64,000 nt of DNA from Shimia sp049116215 (GTDB taxonomy: Bacteria; Pseudomonadota; Alphaproteobacteria; Rhodobacterales; Rhodobacteraceae), in NCBI RefSeq assembly GCF_049116215.1, contig NZ_JAGDZB010000002.1:531578-595577 (forward strand). Direction: 5' to 3'. Below the pieces are notes generated by a model that was given only the letters and a program-made list of their open reading frames with translations, searched no databases and was not told the DNA's origin. Made by a program: the position numbers and the translations under genes. Numbering within the stretch: position 1 is the stretch's first letter; the number at the start of each line of letters is the position of its first letter. This document shows, piece by piece, positions 1-7,558 of the stretch.

Positions 1-696
1 TTACTCAAGGCTGCGAAGGCCTCCCAGAAATTAGGATTGGCCGCGTCTGTCAGCTTCTCCGGGTCTTTGGCCTTTCCCTATCTCTATCCTTGGCCGCAAC
101 GACCGGCAGGATTGATTGAGGAAGCCTTTGATGAGCTCGCGAAGCGTTGGCTGCCCATCATGAACGCATATGACGAGGCCGGTGTAGACATCGCGTTTGA
201 ATTGCATCCCGGCGAAGACCTTTTTGACGGCGCGACGTTTGAAATGCTGCTGGATCGTTTAGACGGTCACAAGCGCTGCACCATCAACTACGATCCAAGT
301 CACTTCCTGCTGCAACAGCTCGACTATCTGGCCTTCATCGACATCTATCACGAGCGTATCACCGCCTATCATGTGAAAGACGCCGAGTTCCGCCCAGATG
401 GCCGTCAGGGCGTTTACTCGGGTTACCAACCATGGCTTCAACGTGCAGGTCGCTTCCGGTCGCTAGGCGACGGCCAAGTCAACTTTGGTGCGATCTTCTC
501 CAAACTGGCGCAATACGGCTACGACAGCTGGGCTGTTCTGGAATGGGAATGCTGTCTGAAGGATGCCACCACAGGCGCCGCAGAAGGTGCGCCCTTCATC
601 GCAGATCATATCATCAACGTGACCGAAAAGGCGTTTGATGACTTCGCCGACAGCGGATTGAGCCGCGATGACACCCGCGCGCTGCTTGGTTTGTAG
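1..696 (+). CDS. Sugar phosphate isomerase/epimerase (xylose-isomerase-like TIM barrel), 5' end outside window
   Basis: The open frame runs in from the left edge, so the start codon lies outside the window; about 231 codons are visible. The sequence has features of the AP-endonuclease-2 / xylose-isomerase-like TIM barrel family: a metal-ligand segment FELHPGED, then DPSHF, YHVKDAEF and a late VLEWEC strand. Members isomerise or epimerise sugars, inositols or their keto forms using a divalent metal in the cytoplasm. A Gfo/Idh/MocA dehydrogenase follows 8 bases downstream, the usual partner in inositol or rare-sugar catabolism operons, so the two probably act in sequence. The family is clear; the substrate cannot be told. 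Confidence 0.85.
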   Translation, partial: LLKAAKASQKLGLAASVSFSGSLAFPYLYPWPQRPAGLIEEAFDELAKRWLPIMNAYDEAGVDIAFELHPGEDLFDGATFEMLLDRLDGHKRCTINYDPSHFLLQQLDYLAFIDIYHERITAYHVKDAEFRPDGRQGVYSGYQPWLQRAGRFRSLGDGQVNFGAIFSKLAQYGYDSWAVLEWECCLKDATTGAAEGAPFIADHIINVTEKAFDDFADSGLSRDDTRALLGL

Positions 697-704
697 GAGG
701 TGAA

Positions 705-1820
705 ATGCGAAAACTGAAACTTGGCATGGTCGGTGGCGGCGAAGGCGCGTTTATTGGCGCCGTGCACCGCATGGCCGCCCGACTGGACGGGCATTGGGAC
801 TTGGTGGCTGGATGCCTATCCTCAACACCCGAGAAAGCCCAGCGGAGCGCAGACTCTTTGGGACTGGAACGCAGCTATAGCGCGTTTGAAGACATGGCAA
901 CTGCTGAGAGCGCTCGCGAAGATGGCATCGACGCGGTGTCCATTGTCACCCCCAACCATATGCACCTGCCAATCGCACGCGCCTTTTTGGCTGCCGGCAT
1001 TCACGTTATTTGTGACAAACCACTCACCACCGATCTGGCGCAGGCAAAAACCTTTGCACAGGAATGCGAAAATTTTGGCGCACGCTTTTTCCTGACCCAC
1101 AACTACAGTGCATCCCCCCTCATCCGACAAGCCAAAGCGATGGTGGCCAACGGTGATTTGGGCGATATTCGCCTGGTTCATGCAGAATACCTGCAAGACT
1201 GGCTCTCCCGCCCCGCCGATCCCGATAACGTTCAGGCAGCCTGGCGCACGGACCCCGAACGCACCGGTGGCGCAGGTGCGATTGGCGACATTGGCACCCA
1301 CGCGTATCACTTGGCAACCTTTGTGGTTCGCATGCAGGCCAGCCATATTGCCGCGGACCTCAGCAGCTTTGTCGATGGGCGGCAAGTCGACGACAACGCC
1401 AATATCATGCTCCGTTTCGCGTCCGGCGCCCGTGGATCCATATTTGCCAGCCAGGTAGCAACTGGCACCGAGAACGGGCTGAAACTGCGCATTCACGGAA
1501 CCAAAGGCGGGCTGTCCTGGGAGCAGGAAAATCCTAATCAGTTGATCTTCACCCCCATTGGCGGTGTCGAACAACGCATCACCCGTGCAGGTGCCAGCGC
1601 AAATGACGCTGCAAACGCGGTGTCGCGTACGCCGGGAGGTCACCCGGAGGGCTATTTGGAAGCCTTTGGCACGCTCTACCGAGACATCGCCCGCGAATTG
1701 TCAGGCGAGCATGGAGCGGCTCAAGATGTTCCGGGACTTCAGGATGGCCTCGCGGGGATGCGCTTCATTCACGCCTGCCAACAGTCGTCAAAAAACAACG
1801 CCGCATGGCAAGCACTTTAG
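705..1820 (+). CDS. Gfo/Idh/MocA family NAD(P)-dependent sugar dehydrogenase
   Basis: A 371-residue protein starting at an ATG preceded by a strong Shine-Dalgarno (AGGAGGTGA). The N-terminal Rossmann nucleotide-binding region has a GGGEG turn near residue 10, and a C-DKP motif near residue 104 corresponds to the family's EKP signature with the catalytic lysine. The C-terminal half is the alpha/beta GFO_IDH_MocA_C domain, with IGDIGTHAYH near residue 200 matching the family's conserved GD-x-x-x-H catalytic segment. It likely oxidises a sugar or cyclitol, making the keto intermediate for the upstream isomerase. Co-operonic with the preceding gene. The substrate is unknown. Confidence 0.88.
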   Translation: MRKLKLGMVGGGEGAFIGAVHRMAARLDGHWDLVAGCLSSTPEKAQRSADSLGLERSYSAFEDMATAESAREDGIDAVSIVTPNHMHLPIARAFLAAGIHVICDKPLTTDLAQAKTFAQECENFGARFFLTHNYSASPLIRQAKAMVANGDLGDIRLVHAEYLQDWLSRPADPDNVQAAWRTDPERTGGAGAIGDIGTHAYHLATFVVRMQASHIAADLSSFVDGRQVDDNANIMLRFASGARGSIFASQVATGTENGLKLRIHGTKGGLSWEQENPNQLIFTPIGGVEQRITRAGASANDAANAVSRTPGGHPEGYLEAFGTLYRDIARELSGEHGAAQDVPGLQDGLAGMRFIHACQQSSKNNAAWQAL

Positions 1821-1841
1821 CGACAAGACTTCAGTATTCTG

Positions 1842-1880
1842 TTGCTGGACCAACGCGCTCGCACCCAGTTGGTCCAGCAA
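1842..1880. promoter_or_regulatory. Perfect 13-bp inverted repeat upstream of the porin gene
   Basis: Left arm 1842-1854 (TTGCTGGACCAAC) and right arm 1868-1880 are exact reverse complements separated by 13 bases. Each arm is itself a near-palindrome (TTGCTGGACCAA). No T-run follows, so a simple intrinsic terminator is less likely than a double operator or a stable leader hairpin. It lies 22 bases after the dehydrogenase stop and about 50 bases before the porin start. Role is inference. Confidence 0.5.
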
Positions 1881-1932
1881 ATACTTGAAACGCAGCCCCC
1901 AATCCCTTCTGATACTTTCAGGAGGGCAGCCC

Positions 1933-3051
1933 GTGCACAAAACCACCACAGCTCTTGGACTAGCGGTTCTGCTCAGCAGCGGCACATCTGCGGCGTCACA
2001 ACAGAGTGACACGCCTCCACAGGGCGTCTCGTTCTATGGCCAAATCAACCGCGGCGTCCTGAGCTATGATGATGGCCCAACCAAAAACACTTATTGGTTT
2101 GTCGACAATTCAAAATCCGTTTCCAGGATCGGCGCCACCTATGACACGCCCCTCAGCGACGGCTGGCGATTGCACGCGCGAGGGGAAATTGCGCTAAAAT
2201 GGAAAGAAACCAATGTCGTCAACCGCGACGACCCACACGACGACAACTACGAGTTTGATCGCACGCAGCTTCGCAAACTCGAAGTCGGCTTTGTACACGA
2301 CACGTACGGCCGCATTACCATCGGACAAGGCGCCATGTCCGCGGACGGCATCACCGGCCTGGACCTGTCGCTCACAACCGTAGTTGCAGGAACCCCGGTG
2401 CAAGATGCTGCCGGAGGGCAACTGCTAGTTCCACTAGGCGCACACACCCCCGACAACAAACGGATAAAACAGGCTTTTCGCTCCATGGGCAGCTCTCGCC
2501 GTCTTCGGCTGAGATACGACGCGCCAATCACCAACGGCTGGCGCTTTGTCGCTGCGGCAGGACAGGAGGTCCTCTCCTATAACGACGATCGACTCTATGC
2601 AGACACGTCCCTGCGTTACGATGGAGATCACGGCGATTTTCGTGTCCGAGCGGGCGGCGCGCTGCGCTGGATAGAAGAGCGTCCAAACGTGTTCATAGCC
2701 TCCGGTTCCATCCTGCACCGACCCAGCGGCTGGAACATCACCATGGCCACCGGACACGAGAGCAGCGGCGCACATTATTACTACGGCAAACTCGGCTACA
2801 TCGGCCGCTGGTTCGACCTAGGACAGACAGCCATCTCCGTCGACATTTACGACGGCGACAGCATCTATCAAAGCCGCTCATCTCCCGTGTCTTTCAGTTC
2901 CAGCCGCTCCTACGGGATCGCGGTGGTGCAAAAAGTAAAATCGCCCAAGGTCGATCTTTACGCACTGCTTCGCAGATACGAATACGCTGACTCTGCGGCC
3001 CAATACGAAGACAGCCTGGCGTTTCTCGCAGGCGTCCGCTGGACGTTTTAG
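1933..3051 (+). CDS. Outer-membrane porin (Gram-negative porin family)
   Basis: The frame is open further upstream, but the likely start is GTG at 1933, preceded by AGGAGGG at proper spacing and followed by a convincing signal peptide (basic start, hydrophobic LGLAVLLSS, then an SAAS-type cleavage region near residue 20). This gives 372 residues. The mature part is rich in alternating aromatic/polar strands (VSFYGQINRGVL, TYDTPLSDGWRLHARGEI, YGRITIGQG) and ends in WTF, the terminal aromatic typical of outer-membrane beta-barrels. It probably forms a diffusion pore for sugars or anions. It follows the sugar-catabolic genes, so substrate entry for that pathway is plausible but not shown. Confidence 0.8.
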   Translation: MHKTTTALGLAVLLSSGTSAASQQSDTPPQGVSFYGQINRGVLSYDDGPTKNTYWFVDNSKSVSRIGATYDTPLSDGWRLHARGEIALKWKETNVVNRDDPHDDNYEFDRTQLRKLEVGFVHDTYGRITIGQGAMSADGITGLDLSLTTVVAGTPVQDAAGGQLLVPLGAHTPDNKRIKQAFRSMGSSRRLRLRYDAPITNGWRFVAAAGQEVLSYNDDRLYADTSLRYDGDHGDFRVRAGGALRWIEERPNVFIASGSILHRPSGWNITMATGHESSGAHYYYGKLGYIGRWFDLGQTAISVDIYDGDSIYQSRSSPVSFSSSRSYGIAVVQKVKSPKVDLYALLRRYEYADSAAQYEDSLAFLAGVRWTF

Positions 3052-3067
3052 CCAACATGCATTCCCC

Positions 3068-3125
3068 TGAGACACTATTTGAAGCGTCGTGCCACTTTGG
3101 CACATCTGCTGATAACCCTGTCTCA
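3068..3125 (+). terminator. Nested inverted repeats after the porin gene (possible transcript end)
   Basis: An outer 7-bp repeat (TGAGACA at 3068-3074, TGTCTCA at 3119-3125) encloses an inner 6-bp hairpin (GTGCCA 3089-3094, TGGCAC 3098-3103). There is no uridine run, so this would be a weak or factor-dependent terminator or an mRNA-stabilising structure. Confidence 0.3.
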
Positions 3126-3253
3126 AATTCATAAGTGAAACTCATTCACATACCCCATCTTTGGTTCAAGAGATGAAGCGCGAACTTCGACAGAACCAAA
3201 AGGGAAACGCGAAATCTCTCCAACACCGAAACAGAATTTTGGAGGGGACTACC

Positions 3254-4486
3254 ATGGAAAAGAACATCATTGTCATCGGCGGCGACGGCTTCTGCGGCTG
3301 GCCAACCTCGCTTCATCTGTCGCGCAGCGGCTACAACGTGACCATCGTGGACAACCTGTCCCGCCGTCGCATCGACGATGACCTTGGCGCACAAAGCCTA
3401 ACGCCAATCGCATCCATCAAAGAGCGCCTGACAGCTTGGGAAGAGGCGTCCGGCCACACCATCCGTTTCGAAAACATCGACGCGGCTCAGCAATTCGACG
3501 CCCTGCACTCCCTGTTGGAGGAATTGAAGCCGGAAGCTGTTGTGCACTTTGGCGAACAACGTGCCGCACCATACTCCATGCGCGGATTGACCGAAAAACG
3601 CTACACCGTAGACAACAACATCAACGCCACCCACAACCTGCTTGCCGCGATTGCAGCACTGAGGCTGGACACACATGTTGTGCACCTCGGAACCATGGGC
3701 GTTTACGGCTACGATGGCGACGGCCTGGAAATCCCGGAAGGCTACCAAAAAGTCATGGTCTCAGGCGATGACAACGTCATCTACCAGCGGGAGATCCTCT
3801 ACCCAACCAACCCGGGCAGCGTCTACCACATGACAAAATCGATGGACCAACTGCTCTTCCAATTCTACGCGAAGAACGACCAGATCCGAGTGACCGACCT
3901 GCACCAAGGCATTGTTTGGGGCACGCAAACTCCTGAAACCAAACTGGACGAGCGCCTGATCAACCGGTTTGACTACGACGGTGACTACGGCACGGTTTTG
4001 AACCGCTTCCTGGTTCAGGCCGCTGTCGGCCACCCCCTGACGGTGCACGGCACCGGCGGTCAAACCCGCGCGTTCATCCACATTCGCGACACTGTGCGCT
4101 GCATTCGCTTGGCAATCGAAAACCCGCCCGCCAAAGGCGACCGCGTTGTGATCCGCAACCAGATGACCGAGACCCACCGTGTTCGCGATCTCGCCCGGCT
4201 GGTAGCGTCTATCAGCGGTGCACAGGTGGCCATGGTTGAGAATCCCCGCAAAGAAGCGGCGGAAAACGACCTTCGGGTCAGCAACGCAAGCTTCATCTCG
4301 CTGGGACTTGAGCCCACAACTCTCGAAGAAGGCCTTCTGGAAGAAACCGTCGAGATTGCAGAACGCTATGCCGATCGCTTTGACAGCACTACCGTCGCCG
4401 CGGCCTCAATCTGGACCAAAGACCAACAGGCCGGTGTTGTGACAGAAGCGGCCCTACTTGCCGGTCAAACCCAACCCGCCGCATAA
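3254..4486 (+). CDS. sqdB: UDP-sulfoquinovose synthase-like NAD-dependent epimerase/dehydratase
   Basis: ATG at 3254 is preceded by GGAGGGGACTACC; the frame upstream of it looks non-coding. The 410-residue protein is an extended SDR: nucleotide-binding GGDGFCG at residues 9-15, VHFGEQRAAPYSM near residue 96, TMG at 147-149, and catalytic Y191-x3-K195 (YHMTK). Length, the GDG-CGW start and the FGEQR-APYSM block are characteristic of SqdB, which makes UDP-sulfoquinovose from UDP-glucose and sulfite. From memory, canonical SqdB reads TMGEYG where this protein has TMGVYG, so it may be a diverged subfamily. The partner is a membrane GT2 glycosyltransferase 74 bases downstream rather than a recognisable sulfolipid synthase. 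Likely role: a sulfonated or related nucleotide sugar for lipid or polysaccharide. Confidence 0.75.
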   Translation: MEKNIIVIGGDGFCGWPTSLHLSRSGYNVTIVDNLSRRRIDDDLGAQSLTPIASIKERLTAWEEASGHTIRFENIDAAQQFDALHSLLEELKPEAVVHFGEQRAAPYSMRGLTEKRYTVDNNINATHNLLAAIAALRLDTHVVHLGTMGVYGYDGDGLEIPEGYQKVMVSGDDNVIYQREILYPTNPGSVYHMTKSMDQLLFQFYAKNDQIRVTDLHQGIVWGTQTPETKLDERLINRFDYDGDYGTVLNRFLVQAAVGHPLTVHGTGGQTRAFIHIRDTVRCIRLAIENPPAKGDRVVIRNQMTETHRVRDLARLVASISGAQVAMVENPRKEAAENDLRVSNASFISLGLEPTTLEEGLLEETVEIAERYADRFDSTTVAAASIWTKDQQAGVVTEAALLAGQTQPAA

Positions 4487-4505
4487 ACACTTCCCAAACG
4501 CCATC

Positions 4506-4539
4506 CCGGTCCGATACAACAATCGGGCCGGTATTTTTT
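4506..4539 (+). terminator. Rho-independent terminator or attenuator between sqdB-like and GT2 genes
   Basis: A 10-bp stem (4506-4515 with 4522-4531, one G-U pair) and 6-base loop are followed by TATTTTTT at 4532-4539. It sits in the 74-base gap, so only part of transcription would pass into the glycosyltransferase gene, unless that gene has its own promoter. Confidence 0.65.
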
Positions 4540-4560
4540 GTCCATTTATCAGGAAACAAG

Positions 4561-6435
4561 GTGAGCGATCCCCCCAAAGCTTCTCAAAACGAATATTGGT
4601 CGGTAGACAGCCAACCCGCAAAACTGTCTGGCCGTGTGCCGCTTTGGAAAGCACCAGCGGTTTTGGTCGCGTTTACTGTGCTCGGAGCCCTATCACTAAT
4701 CGTCTTGCAAAATGACGCGCTGCTCGGAAGCTTTTTTACGGCCAATGACTGGGTCTTTGCACCAGTGCCCGGGCAACATTTCATCGCCATTCGGCACTTT
4801 CTTCTGGCGTTCTTTGTGAGCTTTGGTTTGTTCGCCAATGGCCCCGCAATTGTGCGCCTAAAGTTCATTGCCGATCTCGTCGTTTCGTTTCTTGCGATTT
4901 GCCTCGTCATCGATCTTTTTTCAGTCTTTCTTTGGCAAACCTTTAATGTCCCGATTTCTCTGCGAAACCTTCAAATCGCGACGGGTCTGATCGGTTTCGC
5001 AATCTTTTCCGCCCGCCTCTACACTTGGGGTGAAATGCCGGCACCCGTGTATATGGCCGTGACACCGGCCCATCCAATCCGCTCGTTTGGACGGTTTTGG
5101 GTACTGGTGACCCTCGCTGGCGTTTTGTCCTGGTGGGTTAATCAGTTGGATTTGCAAACAGTCTTTTGGCTCAGAGCCCGCGCATTGCTAGGTGGCCTTG
5201 GCCCCGGCGTATTCCTGTTCCTGCCATCGCTTTTCTTCATGATGTACCTGCTTGCGGTCTGGGACCGTCGGAAAGAAAAATACGCGAAAGACTTCGCGCC
5301 AGATGTCACAATTGTCATTCCAGCCCACAACGAGGAATACATCATTGCGGCGACACTTCAGGCCATCGACAAGGCCGCCGAAAACTACTTGGGCCACGTC
5401 ATGGTTTACGTTGTCAACAACAACTCAATCGACCACACCTTTGACGTGGCCAACGCAACATTTGACAGCTTTCAGCACGCCAAAGGCCGGGTCATCAACG
5501 AGCCGCGTCCCGGCAAAGCGCATGCCCTCAACACCGGCTTTGCCGCTGTAAAAACTGATTTGGTCATCCGGATCGATGCAGACACACAAATTGACAAAGA
5601 TTCTTTGCGACTGGCTCTGCGGCACTTCACCGATCCGCACCTAGGATGCTTGGGCGGCGTGCCTAACACCCGAGGCCGCTCCTTTTTTGAGCGTGCTCGA
5701 TTGGCCGAAGTGCTAATCAATCACGGGTACTACGCCATCGCCAACACATCGATTGACGGTCAAGTCGCCATCCCAGGCATGTTTGCGGTGTATCATACCG
5801 ATCTAGTGCGCAAACTTGGCGGGTTTGCCTTTGGTCTCAATGGAGAGGACAGCGACATGTCCATGCGCATTGGTGAGCTTGGGTATCGTGTCCAAGTCGA
5901 CCAACACGTGCGCTACGAGTCAGAAGTACCGGCCACCTACGCGCATATGCGCGAGCAACGCATGCGATGGTTCCGCTCTGCGTTTCACATCACGTCCCGT
6001 TGTCGTGAGGCAACCGAGCTTCGCAATCCTTCCCTGCGCGGCTGGCTCGTCCTTCCTATCATGTTGCTGAACACAGCTGTGCGCACCATGGGTATCCCGC
6101 TGGTGATTTTTGGCTTAATTGAATTATTGGAGCCCTTCGACACCGGGCCACGTCCACTCTGGACGGCCGTTGCCGCCGTGATCCTCGGCGCGCCGACTTT
6201 GGTGGCCCTTGGCGCATTTTTGATCAACAAAACGCCCCGCGCCATTCTCTGCCTGCCCGAGTACACGGTATTTAGAATGATGCGCGCCTATTTTACACTC
6301 GAAAGTATGCTTTCCATCAAGCTAAGCGGTCGTCACAAGAGGTCTGCGATCCGCCTGCCACCACTGAACCCAATCACTCTTCCTTCCGAAACTGAGCTCG
6401 AAACGCGCGAGGAGCGTGCCCCTGCAAACGCTTAA
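4561..6435 (+). CDS. Membrane-bound family 2 glycosyltransferase (cellulose/hyaluronan-synthase-like)
   Basis: A 624-residue protein with GTG start (AGGAA upstream). About six hydrophobic segments fill the first 230 residues. A GT-A domain follows: VTIVIPAHNEE near 249, DAD near 338, GEDSDM near 428 and QRMRW near 464, the D-DxD-D-QxxRW pattern of processive polymer synthases. Two or three further membrane segments follow. It probably polymerises a nucleotide sugar across the inner membrane or glycosylates a lipid. The upstream SqdB-like enzyme suggests that its donor may be UDP-sulfoquinovose or a related sugar; this is inference. Its 3' end overlaps the convergent AraC gene by 62 bases. Confidence 0.85.
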   Translation: MSDPPKASQNEYWSVDSQPAKLSGRVPLWKAPAVLVAFTVLGALSLIVLQNDALLGSFFTANDWVFAPVPGQHFIAIRHFLLAFFVSFGLFANGPAIVRLKFIADLVVSFLAICLVIDLFSVFLWQTFNVPISLRNLQIATGLIGFAIFSARLYTWGEMPAPVYMAVTPAHPIRSFGRFWVLVTLAGVLSWWVNQLDLQTVFWLRARALLGGLGPGVFLFLPSLFFMMYLLAVWDRRKEKYAKDFAPDVTIVIPAHNEEYIIAATLQAIDKAAENYLGHVMVYVVNNNSIDHTFDVANATFDSFQHAKGRVINEPRPGKAHALNTGFAAVKTDLVIRIDADTQIDKDSLRLALRHFTDPHLGCLGGVPNTRGRSFFERARLAEVLINHGYYAIANTSIDGQVAIPGMFAVYHTDLVRKLGGFAFGLNGEDSDMSMRIGELGYRVQVDQHVRYESEVPATYAHMREQRMRWFRSAFHITSRCREATELRNPSLRGWLVLPIMLLNTAVRTMGIPLVIFGLIELLEPFDTGPRPLWTAVAAVILGAPTLVALGAFLINKTPRAILCLPEYTVFRMMRAYFTLESMLSIKLSGRHKRSAIRLPPLNPITLPSETELETREERAPANA

Positions 6436-7216
6436 AGTCCCGGCTAAAATGGAATGGATCCGGGTAACCGCATTGAAGCGCAATCTGGGCGACCGGCAAA
6501 GCCGTTGTGCGCAGCAGGTAGCACGCCAGGACGATCCGTTCCTTTCGCAACCATCCCATAGGACTTTTTCCTGTTTCTGCCTTAAACCGTCGAAAAAACT
6601 GAGACTGACTTAATCCTGAAATGTCCGTCAGTTCAGCAATGTCCCATGGACGATGCAGGTCCGCCCGAACCCTTTGAGTGACGCGCCGAACGGCTGTCGT
6701 TTGGTTCACAGGTTGCCCCTCCCCACGCACCAAGAACGCTTTCTCCAGCACTCTTGGAACAAGAGAATTCAGAAGAGCGGCTTTGCCCTTGTCAGACCTC
6801 AACAACTGCGCAAACACAGACTCGAAAACTGACTCCAGATCACCACAGTCTCTCACCACCGGAACCTCATCAAAGCCCAACTGATGATGCAAGACGTGCA
6901 ATCCATGCCCCGAAATGGCCATCCAGAGATAACCCCAATCGGTCTCAAAACCTGCGCCATGCGCATATGCAAGCGCCGTATCAATCCAAGCGAGGTCTCC
7001 AGGGCGCGTCTCAAATTGCGTCTGCCCCACTTCAATGCGCCCTAATCCTTGAAGTGTTAGGATCAGGACATGCTCATGATAGTTCTGCCGCACCATTCCC
7101 TGGTCGGCCTGGACAAGCGTCCGGCCAGCAGCCGGCACATCATATGGCCACAGGTTGAGATCAACGGGTGTCTCATTGAAAACTATGGCAGAGCCGTCAA
7201 ATGCATGTGCGGGCAT
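6374..7216 (-). CDS. AraC-family transcriptional regulator
   Basis: A 280-residue protein with an N-terminal cupin-like AraC sensing domain (residues ~30-110, including HEHVLILTLQGLG) and a C-terminal double helix-turn-helix: WDIAELTDISGLSQSQFFRRFKAETG near 190-215 and VAQIALQCGYPDPFHFSRDFK near 240-262. It probably senses a small hydrophobic or sugar-like inducer and controls the ferredoxin and P450 genes lying immediately upstream on the same strand; its start is only 6 bases past the ferredoxin stop, so the three form one operon. The last 62 bases overlap the tail of the convergent glycosyltransferase gene. Confidence 0.9.
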   Translation of the reverse strand: MPAHAFDGSAIVFNETPVDLNLWPYDVPAAGRTLVQADQGMVRQNYHEHVLILTLQGLGRIEVGQTQFETRPGDLAWIDTALAYAHGAGFETDWGYLWMAISGHGLHVLHHQLGFDEVPVVRDCGDLESVFESVFAQLLRSDKGKAALLNSLVPRVLEKAFLVRGEGQPVNQTTAVRRVTQRVRADLHRPWDIAELTDISGLSQSQFFRRFKAETGKSPMGWLRKERIVLACYLLRTTALPVAQIALQCGYPDPFHFSRDFKRLQGHAPRAFRAQFRKEE

Positions 7217-7222
7217 GCGCCT

Positions 7223-7543
7223 TCACACCTGCGACGCCGGAACTCTGATTGTGATGCCATGCATGTCCTCAGTGACAACTACCTGACAGCTCAAACGGCT
7301 GGTGAGCTGCGGATCAATCACAAATTCAAGCATGTCGACCTCGTCAGCTTCCGGCGCGGCCACTCTACCAAACCAGTCCTGCGAAAGCACGCAATGGCAG
7401 GTGCCGCAAGCACAGGCCCCACCGCATTCCGCCGCAATGGCATCAACACCGGCGTTTACCGCTGCTTGCATCACAGACATACCCGGTGACGCATCCGTTT
7501 CAACTTGTGTCCCATCGGCCTGCACAAATGTCAGTTTTATCAT
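7223..7543 (-). CDS. 2Fe-2S ferredoxin (adrenodoxin/putidaredoxin type)
   Basis: A 106-residue protein with the vertebrate/bacterial-type 2Fe-2S fold. The cluster ligands are visible as C-x5-C-x2-C (CGGACACGTCHC, near residues 40-49) and a later single Cys in RLSCQVVV near 85. It fits the electron carrier for a class I bacterial P450 and lies 15 bases downstream of the P450 gene on the same strand. No ferredoxin reductase is encoded nearby, so the reductase must come from elsewhere in the genome. Confidence 0.92.
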   Translation of the reverse strand: MIKLTFVQADGTQVETDASPGMSVMQAAVNAGVDAIAAECGGACACGTCHCVLSQDWFGRVAAPEADEVDMLEFVIDPQLTSRLSCQVVVTEDMHGITIRVPASQV

Positions 7544-7558
7544 TTTCTTGCCCTGCCC

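Noticed and set aside
822..1643. Long minus-strand ORF of 273 codons inside the Gfo/Idh/MocA gene
   Set aside because: Cys/His-rich translation without a family, fully inside a well-supported gene on the other strand; a shadow frame.
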